Assembly: GCA_955652075.1 (NCBI GenBank)
Contig: CATPAS010000254.1
Coordinates: 1 to 6,987, forward strand
Source: an uncultured Gaiellaceae bacterium
GTDB lineage: Bacteria; Actinomycetota; Thermoleophilia; Gaiellales; Gaiellaceae
DNA: 6,987 nucleotides
Direction: 5' to 3'
Position numbers and translations under genes: made by a program. This document shows positions 1 through 6,935 of the stretch, in pieces; the first letter of the stretch is position 1; each line of letters begins with the position of its first letter. The notes under the pieces were generated by a model. The model was not told the origin of the DNA, searched no databases, and saw only the letters and a list, made by a program, of their open reading frames with translations.

Positions 1-1425
1 CTGAAGCCGATCACCGGGATGACTTACGGGATCGCGATCTACCAGGAGCAGTACATGGAGATCGCCAAGCAGCTCGCCGGCTTCTCGCCGGCCGAGGCCG
101 ACGACCTGCGCAAGGCGATCGGCAAGAAGATCCACAAGCTGATGGCGTCCCTCAAGGACAAGTTCCTCGAAGGGTGCGCGCAGAACGGCGTCACGGCCGG
201 CGTCGCGCAGCAGCTCTGGAAGGACACCGAGGCCTCACAGGACTACTCCTTCAACAAGTCGCACGCAGCCTGCTACGCGCTCATCGCCTACCGCACCGCG
301 TACATGCGCGCGCACCATCCGCGCGAGTACATGGCGGCGCTGATCTCCTCCGTGATGAGCACGAAGGATCGCGTGCCGTTCTACGTCAACGCCTGTGACG
401 AGATGGGGATCGACGTGCTGCCGCCCGACGTGAACGAGTCGCAGCTCGACTTCGCGGTCGTGGAGGAGAAGATCCGATTCGGTCTGTCGGCCGTGAAGAA
501 CGTGGGCGAACCGGCGGCGCGCGCGATCATCCGGGCGCGCGAGGAGGGCGGAGGCTTCGCGTCGATCTGGGAGTTCTGCGAGCGCGTCGATCCGCAGGCC
601 TCGAACAAGCGGGCGCTCGAGTCGCTGGTGAAGTGCGGTGCGCTGGACTCGACGGGCGCGACGCGCAAAGGGATGCTCGACGCGCTCGAGGCGGCTGTGT
701 CGCACGGCTCGCGGGCGCAGTTCGATCGCATGCGCGGACAGAGTTCTCTGTTCGGCGAGGAGGAGAAGCTAGAGACCGTGCCAATCGGGAGCGACGAGTT
801 CGAGAAGGGCGAGCTGCTGCGGCTGGAGAAGGAAGTCCTGGGCCTGTATGTGTCGGAGCATCCGCTGCACTCGGTGCGCGACCAGCTGCGGCGCAAGACG
901 GACTGCGCGCTGGCCGACGTCGAGCGGCGCCGCGACGGCGAGACCGTCACCGTGGGCGGGATCGTTTCCGCCCTGAAGCACCTGACGACGAAGAAGGGCG
1001 AGCCGATGGTTTTCATGCGGCTCGACGACGTCACCGGCGGCGCCGAGGTGGTCGTCTTCAACTCGGTGTACGCGCACTCGCGCGAGCTGTGCGTGATGGA
1101 TCGCATCCTCATCGTCAAGGGACGCATCGACCACAAGCAAGAAGGAGAGACGAAACTGCTGGCGATGGAGGTCGTCCCGTTCGAAGCCGTCGCCGAGCGC
1201 AAGGAAGTGACGATCAAGATCGACGCGCGGGTCGCTCGTGCGGGCGTCGTCCGTGACCTCGCGCTACTGGTGAAGGATTTCCCCGGCGACTCGCGCGTGA
1301 ACCTGCTGCTGGAGATGTCCGAGGGCACGAAGCAGTTCGTCCTCGGACCGCAGTACAAGGTGAAGCCGGTGCCCGACTTCTTCGCCGAAGCGAAGGCCTT
1401 GCTCGGCGAGGCGGCAGTCCTCTAG
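1..1425 (+). CDS. dnaE: DNA polymerase III alpha subunit, C-terminal part (5'-truncated by window edge)
   Basis: This is the catalytic subunit of the replicative DNA polymerase, which extends DNA at the fork. The frame is open from base 1, so the 474 visible residues are only the C-terminal portion; the PHP domain and the palm with its catalytic aspartates lie upstream. Visible parts, in order: the end of the fingers region with IYQEQYMEIAKQLAGFS and the strongly conserved FNKSHAACYALIAYRTAYMRAHHP stretch (split here only for naming; about residues 84-107); VLPPDVN at about 140; a helix-hairpin-helix region at about 160-215 (FGLSAVKNVGE, then SNKRALESLVKCGALD); an OB-fold at about 316-385 (VTVGGIVSALKHLTTKKGEP, MRLDDVTGGAEVVVF); and a C-terminal domain ending LGEAAVL before TAG. 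The OB-fold and intact tail fit the main replicative DnaE1 rather than the error-prone DnaE2. It converges on the operon opposite, with a 49-bp gap and no clear terminator hairpin. Confidence 0.96.
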   Translation: MKPITGMTYGIAIYQEQYMEIAKQLAGFSPAEADDLRKAIGKKIHKLMASLKDKFLEGCAQNGVTAGVAQQLWKDTEASQDYSFNKSHAACYALIAYRTAYMRAHHPREYMAALISSVMSTKDRVPFYVNACDEMGIDVLPPDVNESQLDFAVVEEKIRFGLSAVKNVGEPAARAIIRAREEGGGFASIWEFCERVDPQASNKRALESLVKCGALDSTGATRKGMLDALEAAVSHGSRAQFDRMRGQSSLFGEEEKLETVPIGSDEFEKGELLRLEKEVLGLYVSEHPLHSVRDQLRRKTDCALADVERRRDGETVTVGGIVSALKHLTTKKGEPMVFMRLDDVTGGAEVVVFNSVYAHSRELCVMDRILIVKGRIDHKQEGETKLLAMEVVPFEAVAERKEVTIKIDARVARAGVVRDLALLVKDFPGDSRVNLLLEMSEGTKQFVLGPQYKVKPVPDFFAEAKALLGEAAVL

Positions 1426-1474
1426 AACTCGTTGGAGAATTGAGGAGCCGGCGCCCAGGAGCCCCGATCTAGCC

Positions 1475-2464
1475 CTAAGCGAAGCTGGGCCGGCGCGGGA
1501 AGTTTCGCCGAGCGAGCAGGAAGCCGAGCGGGATGAGCGCGAAGAGAAGCACGTACGGCGCCAGCAGGAACGAGTTGAGCTCTCGTCCGCGCACCGTCGT
1601 CGGCCCGCTGCCGATCACCGCGCGGACGGCGCTCGCCGCCTCGCTCGCTTGACCCGGCTGGAACACGTGCGACGAGAGCGACTGGGCCAGCCGGTCCAGG
1701 ATCGGCAGGCTGGTCGCATCGGGAGAGTACGCCGGGTTCAACTGGCCGGCGGCGTTGTAGATGCGCTGGTCTGCGCGCCAGTAGCGGAAGAAGAAGACGC
1801 GAAGGTGTCCGTCCTTGAAGCGTGCGGGCAGGATCGGCAGCTTGTCCATCAGTGTCTCGCCGTCGGTGAAGACGACTGCGACCCGCTTCTTGGCGTCGGC
1901 AGCGAAGTAGTTGCCGGTCACGAGGTCCGCTAGCGCGCCGATCTTCGTTCCCGACGAATTGCCGTACGCGATCGACATCGTGGGGCGGTCGATTCCAATC
2001 GACTCGTCGAGTGTCGCGTTGAACGCGTTCATGCTCACGGACGGGAAAAGATGCGGGAGCACGCGGTCTGTGAGCGAGGCAACGCCGACCGGGAGGTCAC
2101 CGAGCTGGGCGCGCAGCTCCTTCGCGTCCACGCGCGCCTGGTCGAGCCGGTTCGGGGAATCGGGGGCAGTGCGCGCGCTCATTGAGCGGGAGACGTCGAA
2201 GACGAAAAACGCCTCGGCGTCGGCGCGGCCCTTCTTCGCCGTGTGCCTGGCGACGACGGGCTGGGCCAGGGCGAGCGCCAGCACCCCGACCAGCGCGGCG
2301 AGCGCAACACCGACCTCGAGGGACGGACGCGACGGGGGAGGGCGCAGGCCGAGTCGCTTACAGAGCGCGCGCAGCCTCCGTTCCTCGAACACGAGCATCG
2401 CGAGCGGGACGAGCCCGACGAGCGTGATGAGGGCGCCGAGTGGTGTCACGAACGAGATCGACAT
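1475..2464 (-). CDS. VWA-domain membrane protein with three transmembrane segments (BatA/BatB-like)
   Basis: This 329-residue protein is the last gene of the operon. Two hydrophobic segments (about 5-25 and 50-70) precede a VWA domain (about 85-285), and a third (about 299-318) sits before a short basic tail (RRNFPRRPSFA). This is the BatA/BatB layout, which holds the VWA domain on the outer face of the membrane. The metal-ion-dependent adhesion site looks complete: D90, S92 and S94 in FDVSRSMS, a candidate threonine T173 in SSGTKIG, and D201 in VVFTDGE. A divalent cation and a protein ligand are therefore likely. The ATG directly follows the TAG of the upstream gene (TAGATG) with no strong ribosome binding site, so it is probably translated by coupling. 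Unlike some BatB proteins it carries no TPR domain; that role falls to the separate upstream gene. The partner protein is unknown. The family call is secure; membership of a named Bat subgroup is inference. Confidence 0.92.
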   Translation of the reverse strand: MSISFVTPLGALITLVGLVPLAMLVFEERRLRALCKRLGLRPPPSRPSLEVGVALAALVGVLALALAQPVVARHTAKKGRADAEAFFVFDVSRSMSARTAPDSPNRLDQARVDAKELRAQLGDLPVGVASLTDRVLPHLFPSVSMNAFNATLDESIGIDRPTMSIAYGNSSGTKIGALADLVTGNYFAADAKKRVAVVFTDGETLMDKLPILPARFKDGHLRVFFFRYWRADQRIYNAAGQLNPAYSPDATSLPILDRLAQSLSSHVFQPGQASEAASAVRAVIGSGPTTVRGRELNSFLLAPYVLLFALIPLGFLLARRNFPRRPSFA

Positions 2465-3151
2465 CTAGAAGCCGCCCGCGTTCTGGCTCGCGCCCGGAGC
2501 CCCACCGGCCCCGCTGTCCGGGCCGGTCCCCTTCCGCCGGATGAGCTGCGGCGGTTCGCCGTTCGAGAGCGGGCTGTAGAGGTAGAGCAGCCCTTCGAGG
2601 TCATATTTCGCGGTTGCGTTCGTGGGGTCAATGCGGACCGCCCTCCACATGTCCACGATCGCTCGCGAGAGCGTCGCCTTCGCGTCGCTCCCTTGCAGGA
2701 TCAGATGCTGGAAGAGGAGAATCGCGTGCAGTTGCTGCGCCCGCGAGCTCACATCGGCACGTGGGGAAGTCTGGGCGATCTGCTGGAAGGTGAACTCGAG
2801 CTTGGCCAGGTCGAGCGTGCGCTTCGCGAGCGACGTGTAATCGCTGTTGACGCCGTTGATTGCGAACAGCCCCGACTGCTGGCGGCCTCGAAAGAGCTGG
2901 AAGCGCTGAAGCGCACGCCCGAACTCGACCTCGCCGCCGGCACCGACGAGCCACTGGGACGCGCCGGCGGGCAACCAGGTGTGCGGCTGCCACACTCCGA
3001 GGTCGGGGGAGTACGACGCCACGGCGACGTCTGCGTGCTCGGTCTGGCCGCGCCAGGCGAGAACGTCCCGGGCTGCGAGCGCCGACACCACTCCGATGCA
3101 CGCGAGCAGAGCCACGGCCGCCGCGCGAATGACGATCGACCTCCGGCTCAC
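2465..3151 (-). CDS. Membrane-anchored TPR-like protein of the MoxR/VWA operon
   Basis: A 228-residue protein with one N-terminal hydrophobic segment (about 10-27) after a basic start (MSRRS). The rest is predicted mostly helical and outside the membrane: helices near 77-88, 107-126 and 135-152, then a TPR-like unit at about 162-190 containing AVRIDPTNATAKYDLEGLL, which resembles the usual ALxLDPxNxxAxxNL pattern. The tail (205-228) is rich in glycine, alanine and proline and ends GGF. It lies between the two VWA genes, where Bat clusters often encode a TPR (BatC-like) scaffold, so a bridging role is inferred. Start choice: an ATG at 3163 is possible, but the GTG at 3151 overlaps the upstream stop (GTGA) and has GGAG (3158-3161) six bases upstream, so GTG is preferred. 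Overall family not recognised with certainty. Confidence 0.82.
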   Translation of the reverse strand: MSRRSIVIRAAAVALLACIGVVSALAARDVLAWRGQTEHADVAVASYSPDLGVWQPHTWLPAGASQWLVGAGGEVEFGRALQRFQLFRGRQQSGLFAINGVNSDYTSLAKRTLDLAKLEFTFQQIAQTSPRADVSSRAQQLHAILLFQHLILQGSDAKATLSRAIVDMWRAVRIDPTNATAKYDLEGLLYLYSPLSNGEPPQLIRRKGTGPDSGAGGAPGASQNAGGF

Positions 3152-3957
3152 GCCACGCTCCATTCGAGCCGCCGGCCCATGTATTCGTTCACGGCCAGCG
3201 CGATCAGCAGGCCGGCGGCGAGCAGGAAGACCCAGGTCGGAAAACCGGCGACGACGCCCTGATGCTGCGCGACCGCTGCGTTCTCCTGCAGGGCTCTGGT
3301 GTCCACGATGGCGCTCGAGCCCGCCAGGTTCGTGAACAGAGCAAGGCTCGACGTCGACGGGAACATCGGCAGGACGCGCAATCGGACCCCGCTGATGCGG
3401 TAGTTGCCGATCTCTTCGGCGAGCAAGGGCAGGTCCGAGGTCGAGTCCTCGAGGTCGCTGACGAGGAGCACGGAGCCGCCTCCGCTTCGCTCGCTGATCT
3501 GGCGCGCGAGCCGCAGGCCGAGCCCGATGTTCGTCCCGCCGAGGAAGGAGCGCGACCAGGGCGTCTCGCTCGCGTACGTCGCGGGCGACCGACCGAAGAA
3601 GCGAAGCATCGGGCGGATCTCGTCGCCCCTCGTCCCCGGCGGCAGCAGCTCGTAGGCCGCCTCCTCGAACACGACCAGGCCGAGACGCTGGTCGCTGTTC
3701 GCGAGCGTTCCCAGCAGTGTCCTCATCCTTTGGTTCCCACGCGGGTCGACGCTGGCCGAGAGGTCCAGGACCACGATCCCGTGGCCGCCCTGGGCGAAAT
3801 AGCTCGTCGCGCGTGTCTGCAAATGAAACGCGGCGAGGACGGCGGCGGCGAACAAGGCGAGCAGCGCGAAGCCGAGAGCCAGCCGCACCTGACGTGTCCG
3901 CCGCGCGAAGGGCCAGAGGGCGGGAGCGTCGGCGAGGGGAAGCGATCCGGCGGCCAT
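3148..3957 (-). CDS. VWA-domain protein anchored by N- and C-terminal membrane segments
   Basis: This 269-residue protein has a membrane segment at about 26-48, a VWA domain at about 60-215 and a second membrane segment at about 240-257, followed by a short tail (NEYMGRRLEWSVA). The likely topology is N-in, VWA domain outside, C-in. The MIDAS metal site is intact: D65, S67 and S69 in VLDLSASV, T142 in LGGTNIGLG, and D168 in LLVSDLEDS. VWA domains of this kind bind a divalent metal and a protein ligand. It starts at an ATG sharing one base with the upstream TGA (TGATG) and has a good ribosome binding site, GAGGAG, nine bases before the ATG. Its 3' end overlaps the TPR-like gene by 4 bp. With the VWA protein two genes downstream it could form a heteromeric BatA/BatB-like complex (inference). 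The domain order and family are clear; the substrate is unknown. Confidence 0.92.
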   Translation of the reverse strand: MAAGSLPLADAPALWPFARRTRQVRLALGFALLALFAAAVLAAFHLQTRATSYFAQGGHGIVVLDLSASVDPRGNQRMRTLLGTLANSDQRLGLVVFEEAAYELLPPGTRGDEIRPMLRFFGRSPATYASETPWSRSFLGGTNIGLGLRLARQISERSGGGSVLLVSDLEDSTSDLPLLAEEIGNYRISGVRLRVLPMFPSTSSLALFTNLAGSSAIVDTRALQENAAVAQHQGVVAGFPTWVFLLAAGLLIALAVNEYMGRRLEWSVA

Positions 3958-4880
3958 CAGGCCTCGCTCCTCTGGGCGGCGTCGACGTCCGCGGCGAGCT
4001 TGCGGGAGGCCTCGGCGGTCGGCGGCTGCTCGGACCAGGCGAGGCGACGGGCTCGTCCGACGAATTCGGCCAGGTTCGCACGGGGAAGCTCGCGCGCCAG
4101 CCAGGCGAGTGCTTCGCGGTGCTCGGCATTGCCGGGTTGCCGCCGAGTCGCCGCGTCGACGGCTGCCAGCGCCTGTTCCAGCGGCGTCAGCTCCGGGCCG
4201 GCGGTGGCTTCTTGCCGGCGCGCGAGCGCGTACAGCGGTCGTGCGAGCGTGCCGGCCCCGACCAGCGCCGTCAGCGCGGCAGCGAACAGGAGCGCCGCCA
4301 ATACCACGGGGTTGAGCCGGTAGGACGGGCTCGGCGCGCGGGTGCTCGCGACGAGTTGGATGATCGGGTCGTTCGTGTACTGGAGTCCCCGCGTCACGTC
4401 CGACGCCGTCTGCGGCAGGTACCGCGGGCCGCCGAAACGAGAGACGAGCCGGAACTTCGGCCACCGGACGGTCAGTGTGGACGACTTGCCGTTGCGATCG
4501 CGATAGCGCACCGTCGCCGGAGCGAAGTGAATCGTCCGCTCCTTCTTCTTGCCCGTAAGGCACGCGAACGTGTCGCACGTGAGGAGGTAGCCGTAGCGCA
4601 GGAGGATCGTCGAGCCGCCGGCTGAGCTCGTCGTCGTGCGGTGCGGCGTCTCGAGGCGCGTGTAGGGATCGAACTTGGTGTCGACGTGTACGGCCTTCAG
4701 ATCCACCGCCTTCGTGTCGATCACGACGTTCACTTCGGCGTGGATCTGGTCGCCGAAGATGTGCGGACCCGGCGACACGACGAGCGACACGTCGACGGGA
4801 CTTGTGGCCGCACGTGCGCCCGTGGCCGTGGCCGCCCCCAGGCTTGCGGCGGCGATGCAGAGGAGGGCAAAGCGCCTCAC
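3957..4880 (-). CDS. Signal-anchored exported protein with cytoplasmic tail; takes the BatD/DUF4381-like position
   Basis: A 307-residue protein of a family I do not recognise with certainty. It opens with a classic signal peptide (MRRFALLCIAAAS, cleavage likely after ARA at residue 24). An exported, beta-rich region follows (about 25-185; PVDVSLVVSPGPHIFGDQIH looks like an Ig-like first strand pair). A membrane segment lies at about 191-213, and a helical cytoplasmic domain (218-307) begins LTPLEQALAAVDAATRR. The exported part has two close cysteines (C102 and C107, TCDTFAC) that could form a disulfide. BatD and DUF4381 proteins share this exported-domain, membrane-segment, tail plan and occur in such operons, so an equivalent role in the VWA complex is inferred. 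The GTG at 4880 overlaps the DUF58 stop (GTGA); a second GTG at 4883 is equally possible. The frame is open much further upstream, but that stretch is a shadow of DUF58 and moxR. Confidence 0.85.
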   Translation of the reverse strand: MRRFALLCIAAASLGAATATGARAATSPVDVSLVVSPGPHIFGDQIHAEVNVVIDTKAVDLKAVHVDTKFDPYTRLETPHRTTTSSAGGSTILLRYGYLLTCDTFACLTGKKKERTIHFAPATVRYRDRNGKSSTLTVRWPKFRLVSRFGGPRYLPQTASDVTRGLQYTNDPIIQLVASTRAPSPSYRLNPVVLAALLFAAALTALVGAGTLARPLYALARRQEATAGPELTPLEQALAAVDAATRRQPGNAEHREALAWLARELPRANLAEFVGRARRLAWSEQPPTAEASRKLAADVDAAQRSEA

Positions 4881-5749
4881 CACGATCCGCCGCTTTCCTG
4901 CCGTGTCTCCGCCCAGTCGAGGAACGCGCGCAGGATCTCGCTCTCCTCGCTCGAGTCGATCACGACGGGCTCGAGCGACGCGCGTGCGAAATCGTCGACC
5001 AGCTTCTCCCAGCGTGCCTCGTGCTCCCGGCGCCGCGCCACTGCCTCGCCCCGTCGTAGGCGCACGCCTTGCGACCGGCCGCTGACGTCGGCGACCTCGA
5101 GCACGAACCCGTCGAGGTCCGGAAAGCTGCGTTCCCAGAGCGGATCCTGGAGCACGACGGGGATCACGTCCCAGCGTTGTTCGAGAGCGCGCAACCACGT
5201 CTCCGCAGGCGGCGGCACCAGGAAGTCGGAGAGGACGAACACGAACGTTCCGGCGGGAACCGAACGCGGATGCGCCATCAGGAAGTCGAACGCGTACTCC
5301 ACGTTGGACGCGGGCGCTCGAAACGGTGCGCCTTCGACCTCCCGGTCCTGGTACTCCCACAGCGACTGCGACTGCGGCGGCAGCCAGAACGGCTCGTCGC
5401 CGCTCTCGCCGAAGTCGAGGTAGCCGAGGAAGCCGTGCGCCTCGATCGCGCTGGCCCTGATCAGCTCGATCGCGAGGCGTTGCGCCTCCACCTTTCGCAG
5501 CCAGGGGAAGCCTTCCGGGAACAGCTGCATCTCGGGCCGGCGATCGCAGACGACGACGACGCGCGGCGCCTCCTCGGCGAACCGCTCGCGCAGGATGAAC
5601 TCGTCGGAATTGCGCGCCGAGGAGAGCCGCGCGGACGCGCCCCAGTCGATCGCCTTCACGTCGTCGCCCGGGACGTACCGCCGCGATCCGGCGACGTCCG
5701 AGCCGGCCCCGCGGCGCGCGCTGCGCATCGCGCCGAACGCGAGTCCCAC
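4877..5749 (-). CDS. DUF58 domain-containing protein, MIDAS-degenerate
   Basis: A soluble protein with no membrane segment, recognised as DUF58 by SRRYVPGDDVKAIDWGASAR (residues 22-41 from the GTG start), the family hallmark of YxPGDDxxxIDWxxSAR. DUF58 has a VWA-like fold and is almost always encoded next to a MoxR ATPase, where it may act as its cytoplasmic partner. The first VWA strand reads VVVVCDRRPEM, so the DxSxS positions are D69, R71 and E73: both metal-binding serines are absent. A later strand reads FVLSDFL (S174, D175). The start is uncertain. The GTG at 5749 gives 290 residues with GAGG seven bases upstream. A CTG at 5791 gives 304 residues with AGGAG six bases upstream, and adds a FELVPRGRIVG stretch that looks like DUF58 sequence. 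No ATG, GTG or TTG lies between the moxR stop and 5749. The stop overlaps the next gene. Confidence 0.9.
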   Translation of the reverse strand: MGLAFGAMRSARRGAGSDVAGSRRYVPGDDVKAIDWGASARLSSARNSDEFILRERFAEEAPRVVVVCDRRPEMQLFPEGFPWLRKVEAQRLAIELIRASAIEAHGFLGYLDFGESGDEPFWLPPQSQSLWEYQDREVEGAPFRAPASNVEYAFDFLMAHPRSVPAGTFVFVLSDFLVPPPAETWLRALEQRWDVIPVVLQDPLWERSFPDLDGFVLEVADVSGRSQGVRLRRGEAVARRREHEARWEKLVDDFARASLEPVVIDSSEESEILRAFLDWAETRQESGGSW

Positions 5750-5800
5750 GATTCGACCTCGCGGGACGAGCTCGAACGTTGCGTCGGGCAGGAGGAGCTC

Positions 5801-6793
5801 CTACGCGGGCTGGCCGCGGCGCAGCTCGGGCGCTGGGACGAGTCGGAGGCAGGCGTCCCGGAAATCCGCGAGCGCGTCGTCCCAGCCGGTGCGGCGCGCC
5901 TGCGCACGAAAAGCGGGGCGGAAGCCGACGCGATGCGCGATCACCGGCAGAAAGAGCTGCTCGACGTCGTCCGACACGACGAACTCGCGTCCATCGAGAA
6001 GCGCCCACGCGCGGGCTGCGCGTTCGAGCCCGAGCGTTCCGCGCACCGACGCGCCGATCGCGCACATCTCGACCCCGCGCGTCGAACGGACGAGCTCGAC
6101 AATCCAGCGGCGGAGCAACTCGTCGACGTAGACCGCGCGCACGGCGTCCTGGAGCTGCACCACCTCGGCGGTCGTGACGACGGCTCCCAGACCGGCGAGT
6201 GGATGGTGGTCGCCCTGCTGATCGAGGACGATCTGGAACTCGTCCTCCAAGCTTGGATAGCCGAGGGCGGTCTTGACGAAGAAGCGGTCGAGCTGCGCTT
6301 CGGGCAACGGAAACGTCCCTTCGTACTCGACGGGGTTCTCGGTCGCGAGCAGCATGAAGGGCTGGATCAGCGGACGGGTGACGCCGTCCACGGTCACTTG
6401 ATGCTCGGCCATCGCCTCGAGCAGGGCAGACTGTGTCTTCGGCATCGCGCGGTTGATCTCGTCGACGAGCACGGTATTGGCGAAGATCGGCCCTGGGCGG
6501 AACTCGAAGTCGCGCGTGTGCTGGTTGTAGACCGAGAGCCCGGTGACATCGGTCGGCTGGAGATCGGGCGTGCACTGGATCCGCGAGTGCTGCGCGCCCT
6601 CGATGCTGCGGGCGATCGCCCGGGCGAGGACGGTTTTGGCGGTCCCGGGCACGTCTTCGAAGAGGACGTGGCCCTTGCAGGCAAGGGCGGCGAGGACAAG
6701 CTTGATCTCCTCGTGCTTGCCGCGGATCACCGATTCGAGGTTCGCGACGAAGCGGGAGGCGACGTCGATGGCCGCATCGGTCGAGCCGCTCAT
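5801..6793 (-). CDS. moxR: MoxR-family AAA+ ATPase
   Basis: A 330-residue ATPase of the MoxR family, first gene of the operon. AAA+ landmarks are complete: Walker A DVPGTAKT (47-54; Ala before Lys, as in many MoxR proteins), Walker B VLVDEINRA (D111, E112), sensor 1 LATENP (N153), the arginine-finger region PEAQLDRFF (R170) and sensor 2 GASVRG (R251). Length is normal for the family. MoxR proteins form ring ATPases that remodel or help assemble VWA-protein complexes, which fits the two VWA genes and DUF58 gene downstream. The name comes from methanol dehydrogenase maturation in Paracoccus, but no dehydrogenase gene is seen here. The ATG at 6793 is chosen because conserved sequence (VANLESVIRGKHEEI) begins soon after it; an open frame reaches 6931 but that part looks noncoding. 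No ribosome binding site precedes the ATG, and a -10-like TACCCT is placed for a leaderless message. It ends in TAG in the same frame as DUF58. Confidence 0.95.
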   Translation of the reverse strand: MSGSTDAAIDVASRFVANLESVIRGKHEEIKLVLAALACKGHVLFEDVPGTAKTVLARAIARSIEGAQHSRIQCTPDLQPTDVTGLSVYNQHTRDFEFRPGPIFANTVLVDEINRAMPKTQSALLEAMAEHQVTVDGVTRPLIQPFMLLATENPVEYEGTFPLPEAQLDRFFVKTALGYPSLEDEFQIVLDQQGDHHPLAGLGAVVTTAEVVQLQDAVRAVYVDELLRRWIVELVRSTRGVEMCAIGASVRGTLGLERAARAWALLDGREFVVSDDVEQLFLPVIAHRVGFRPAFRAQARRTGWDDALADFRDACLRLVPAPELRRGQPA

Positions 6794-6799
6794 GCCCGC

Positions 6800-6828
6800 A
6801 GGGTATATGTGTGGATACCGCGGGGGAA
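6800..6828 (-). promoter_or_regulatory. Possible leaderless promoter of the moxR operon
   Basis: On the minus strand TACCCT (6805-6800) matches the actinobacterial -10 pattern TAnnnT and ends exactly six bases before the A of the moxR ATG, placing it at -12 to -7 if transcription starts at that A. A weak -35-like TTCCCC (6828-6823) lies 17 bases upstream. No purine-rich ribosome binding site is present before the ATG, which fits a leaderless message. The hexamer match is short, so chance cannot be excluded. Confidence 0.4.
6802..6819. promoter_or_regulatory. Imperfect dyad over the putative -10 region, candidate operator
   Basis: GGTAT (6802-6806) and ATACC (6815-6819) form a perfect 5-bp inverted repeat with an 8-bp centre. 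It overlaps the candidate -10 hexamer and spacer of the moxR operon, where a repressor would block polymerase. The arms are short, so this is only suggestive. Confidence 0.25.
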
Positions 6829-6935
6829 TAGCAATTTGCAGGGCGGGTAGGAACGGCTCGTATGGCCCGTTCGGCTGGCGAAGATCCTGCCGCTCGGTAC
6901 GCCGGTCTACATCCGCGCGTAGCGGCGACACATTT

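Noticed and set aside
1426..1474. Terminator between dnaE and the convergent operon
   Set aside because: Only a four-base GCCC/GGGC pairing with an 11-base loop and no T run was found; too weak to call.
2243..3262. A 339-codon plus-strand frame
   Set aside because: It is antisense to the TPR-like gene and the end of the VWA gene, has charged low-information sequence and no domain.
3164..4129. N-terminal extension of the TPR-like protein's frame
   Set aside because: It overlaps two well-supported genes, is rich in R, P and S without domain sense, and would place the membrane anchor in the middle of the protein.
4881..6575. Long N-terminal extension of the signal-anchored protein's frame
   Set aside because: The extension runs through moxR and DUF58 in another frame and is arginine-rich noise. 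The signal peptide only makes sense with the start at 4880 or 4883.
5069..6850. A 593-codon open frame on the plus strand
   Set aside because: It lies antisense to DUF58 and moxR, which have clear family motifs. Its sequence is dominated by R, E, D, A, L and G as expected of a high-GC shadow frame, with no recognisable domain.
6794..6931. Upstream extension of moxR to a start at 6931
   Set aside because: The added 46 residues are not MoxR-like, and base composition there is more AT-rich and promoter-like.
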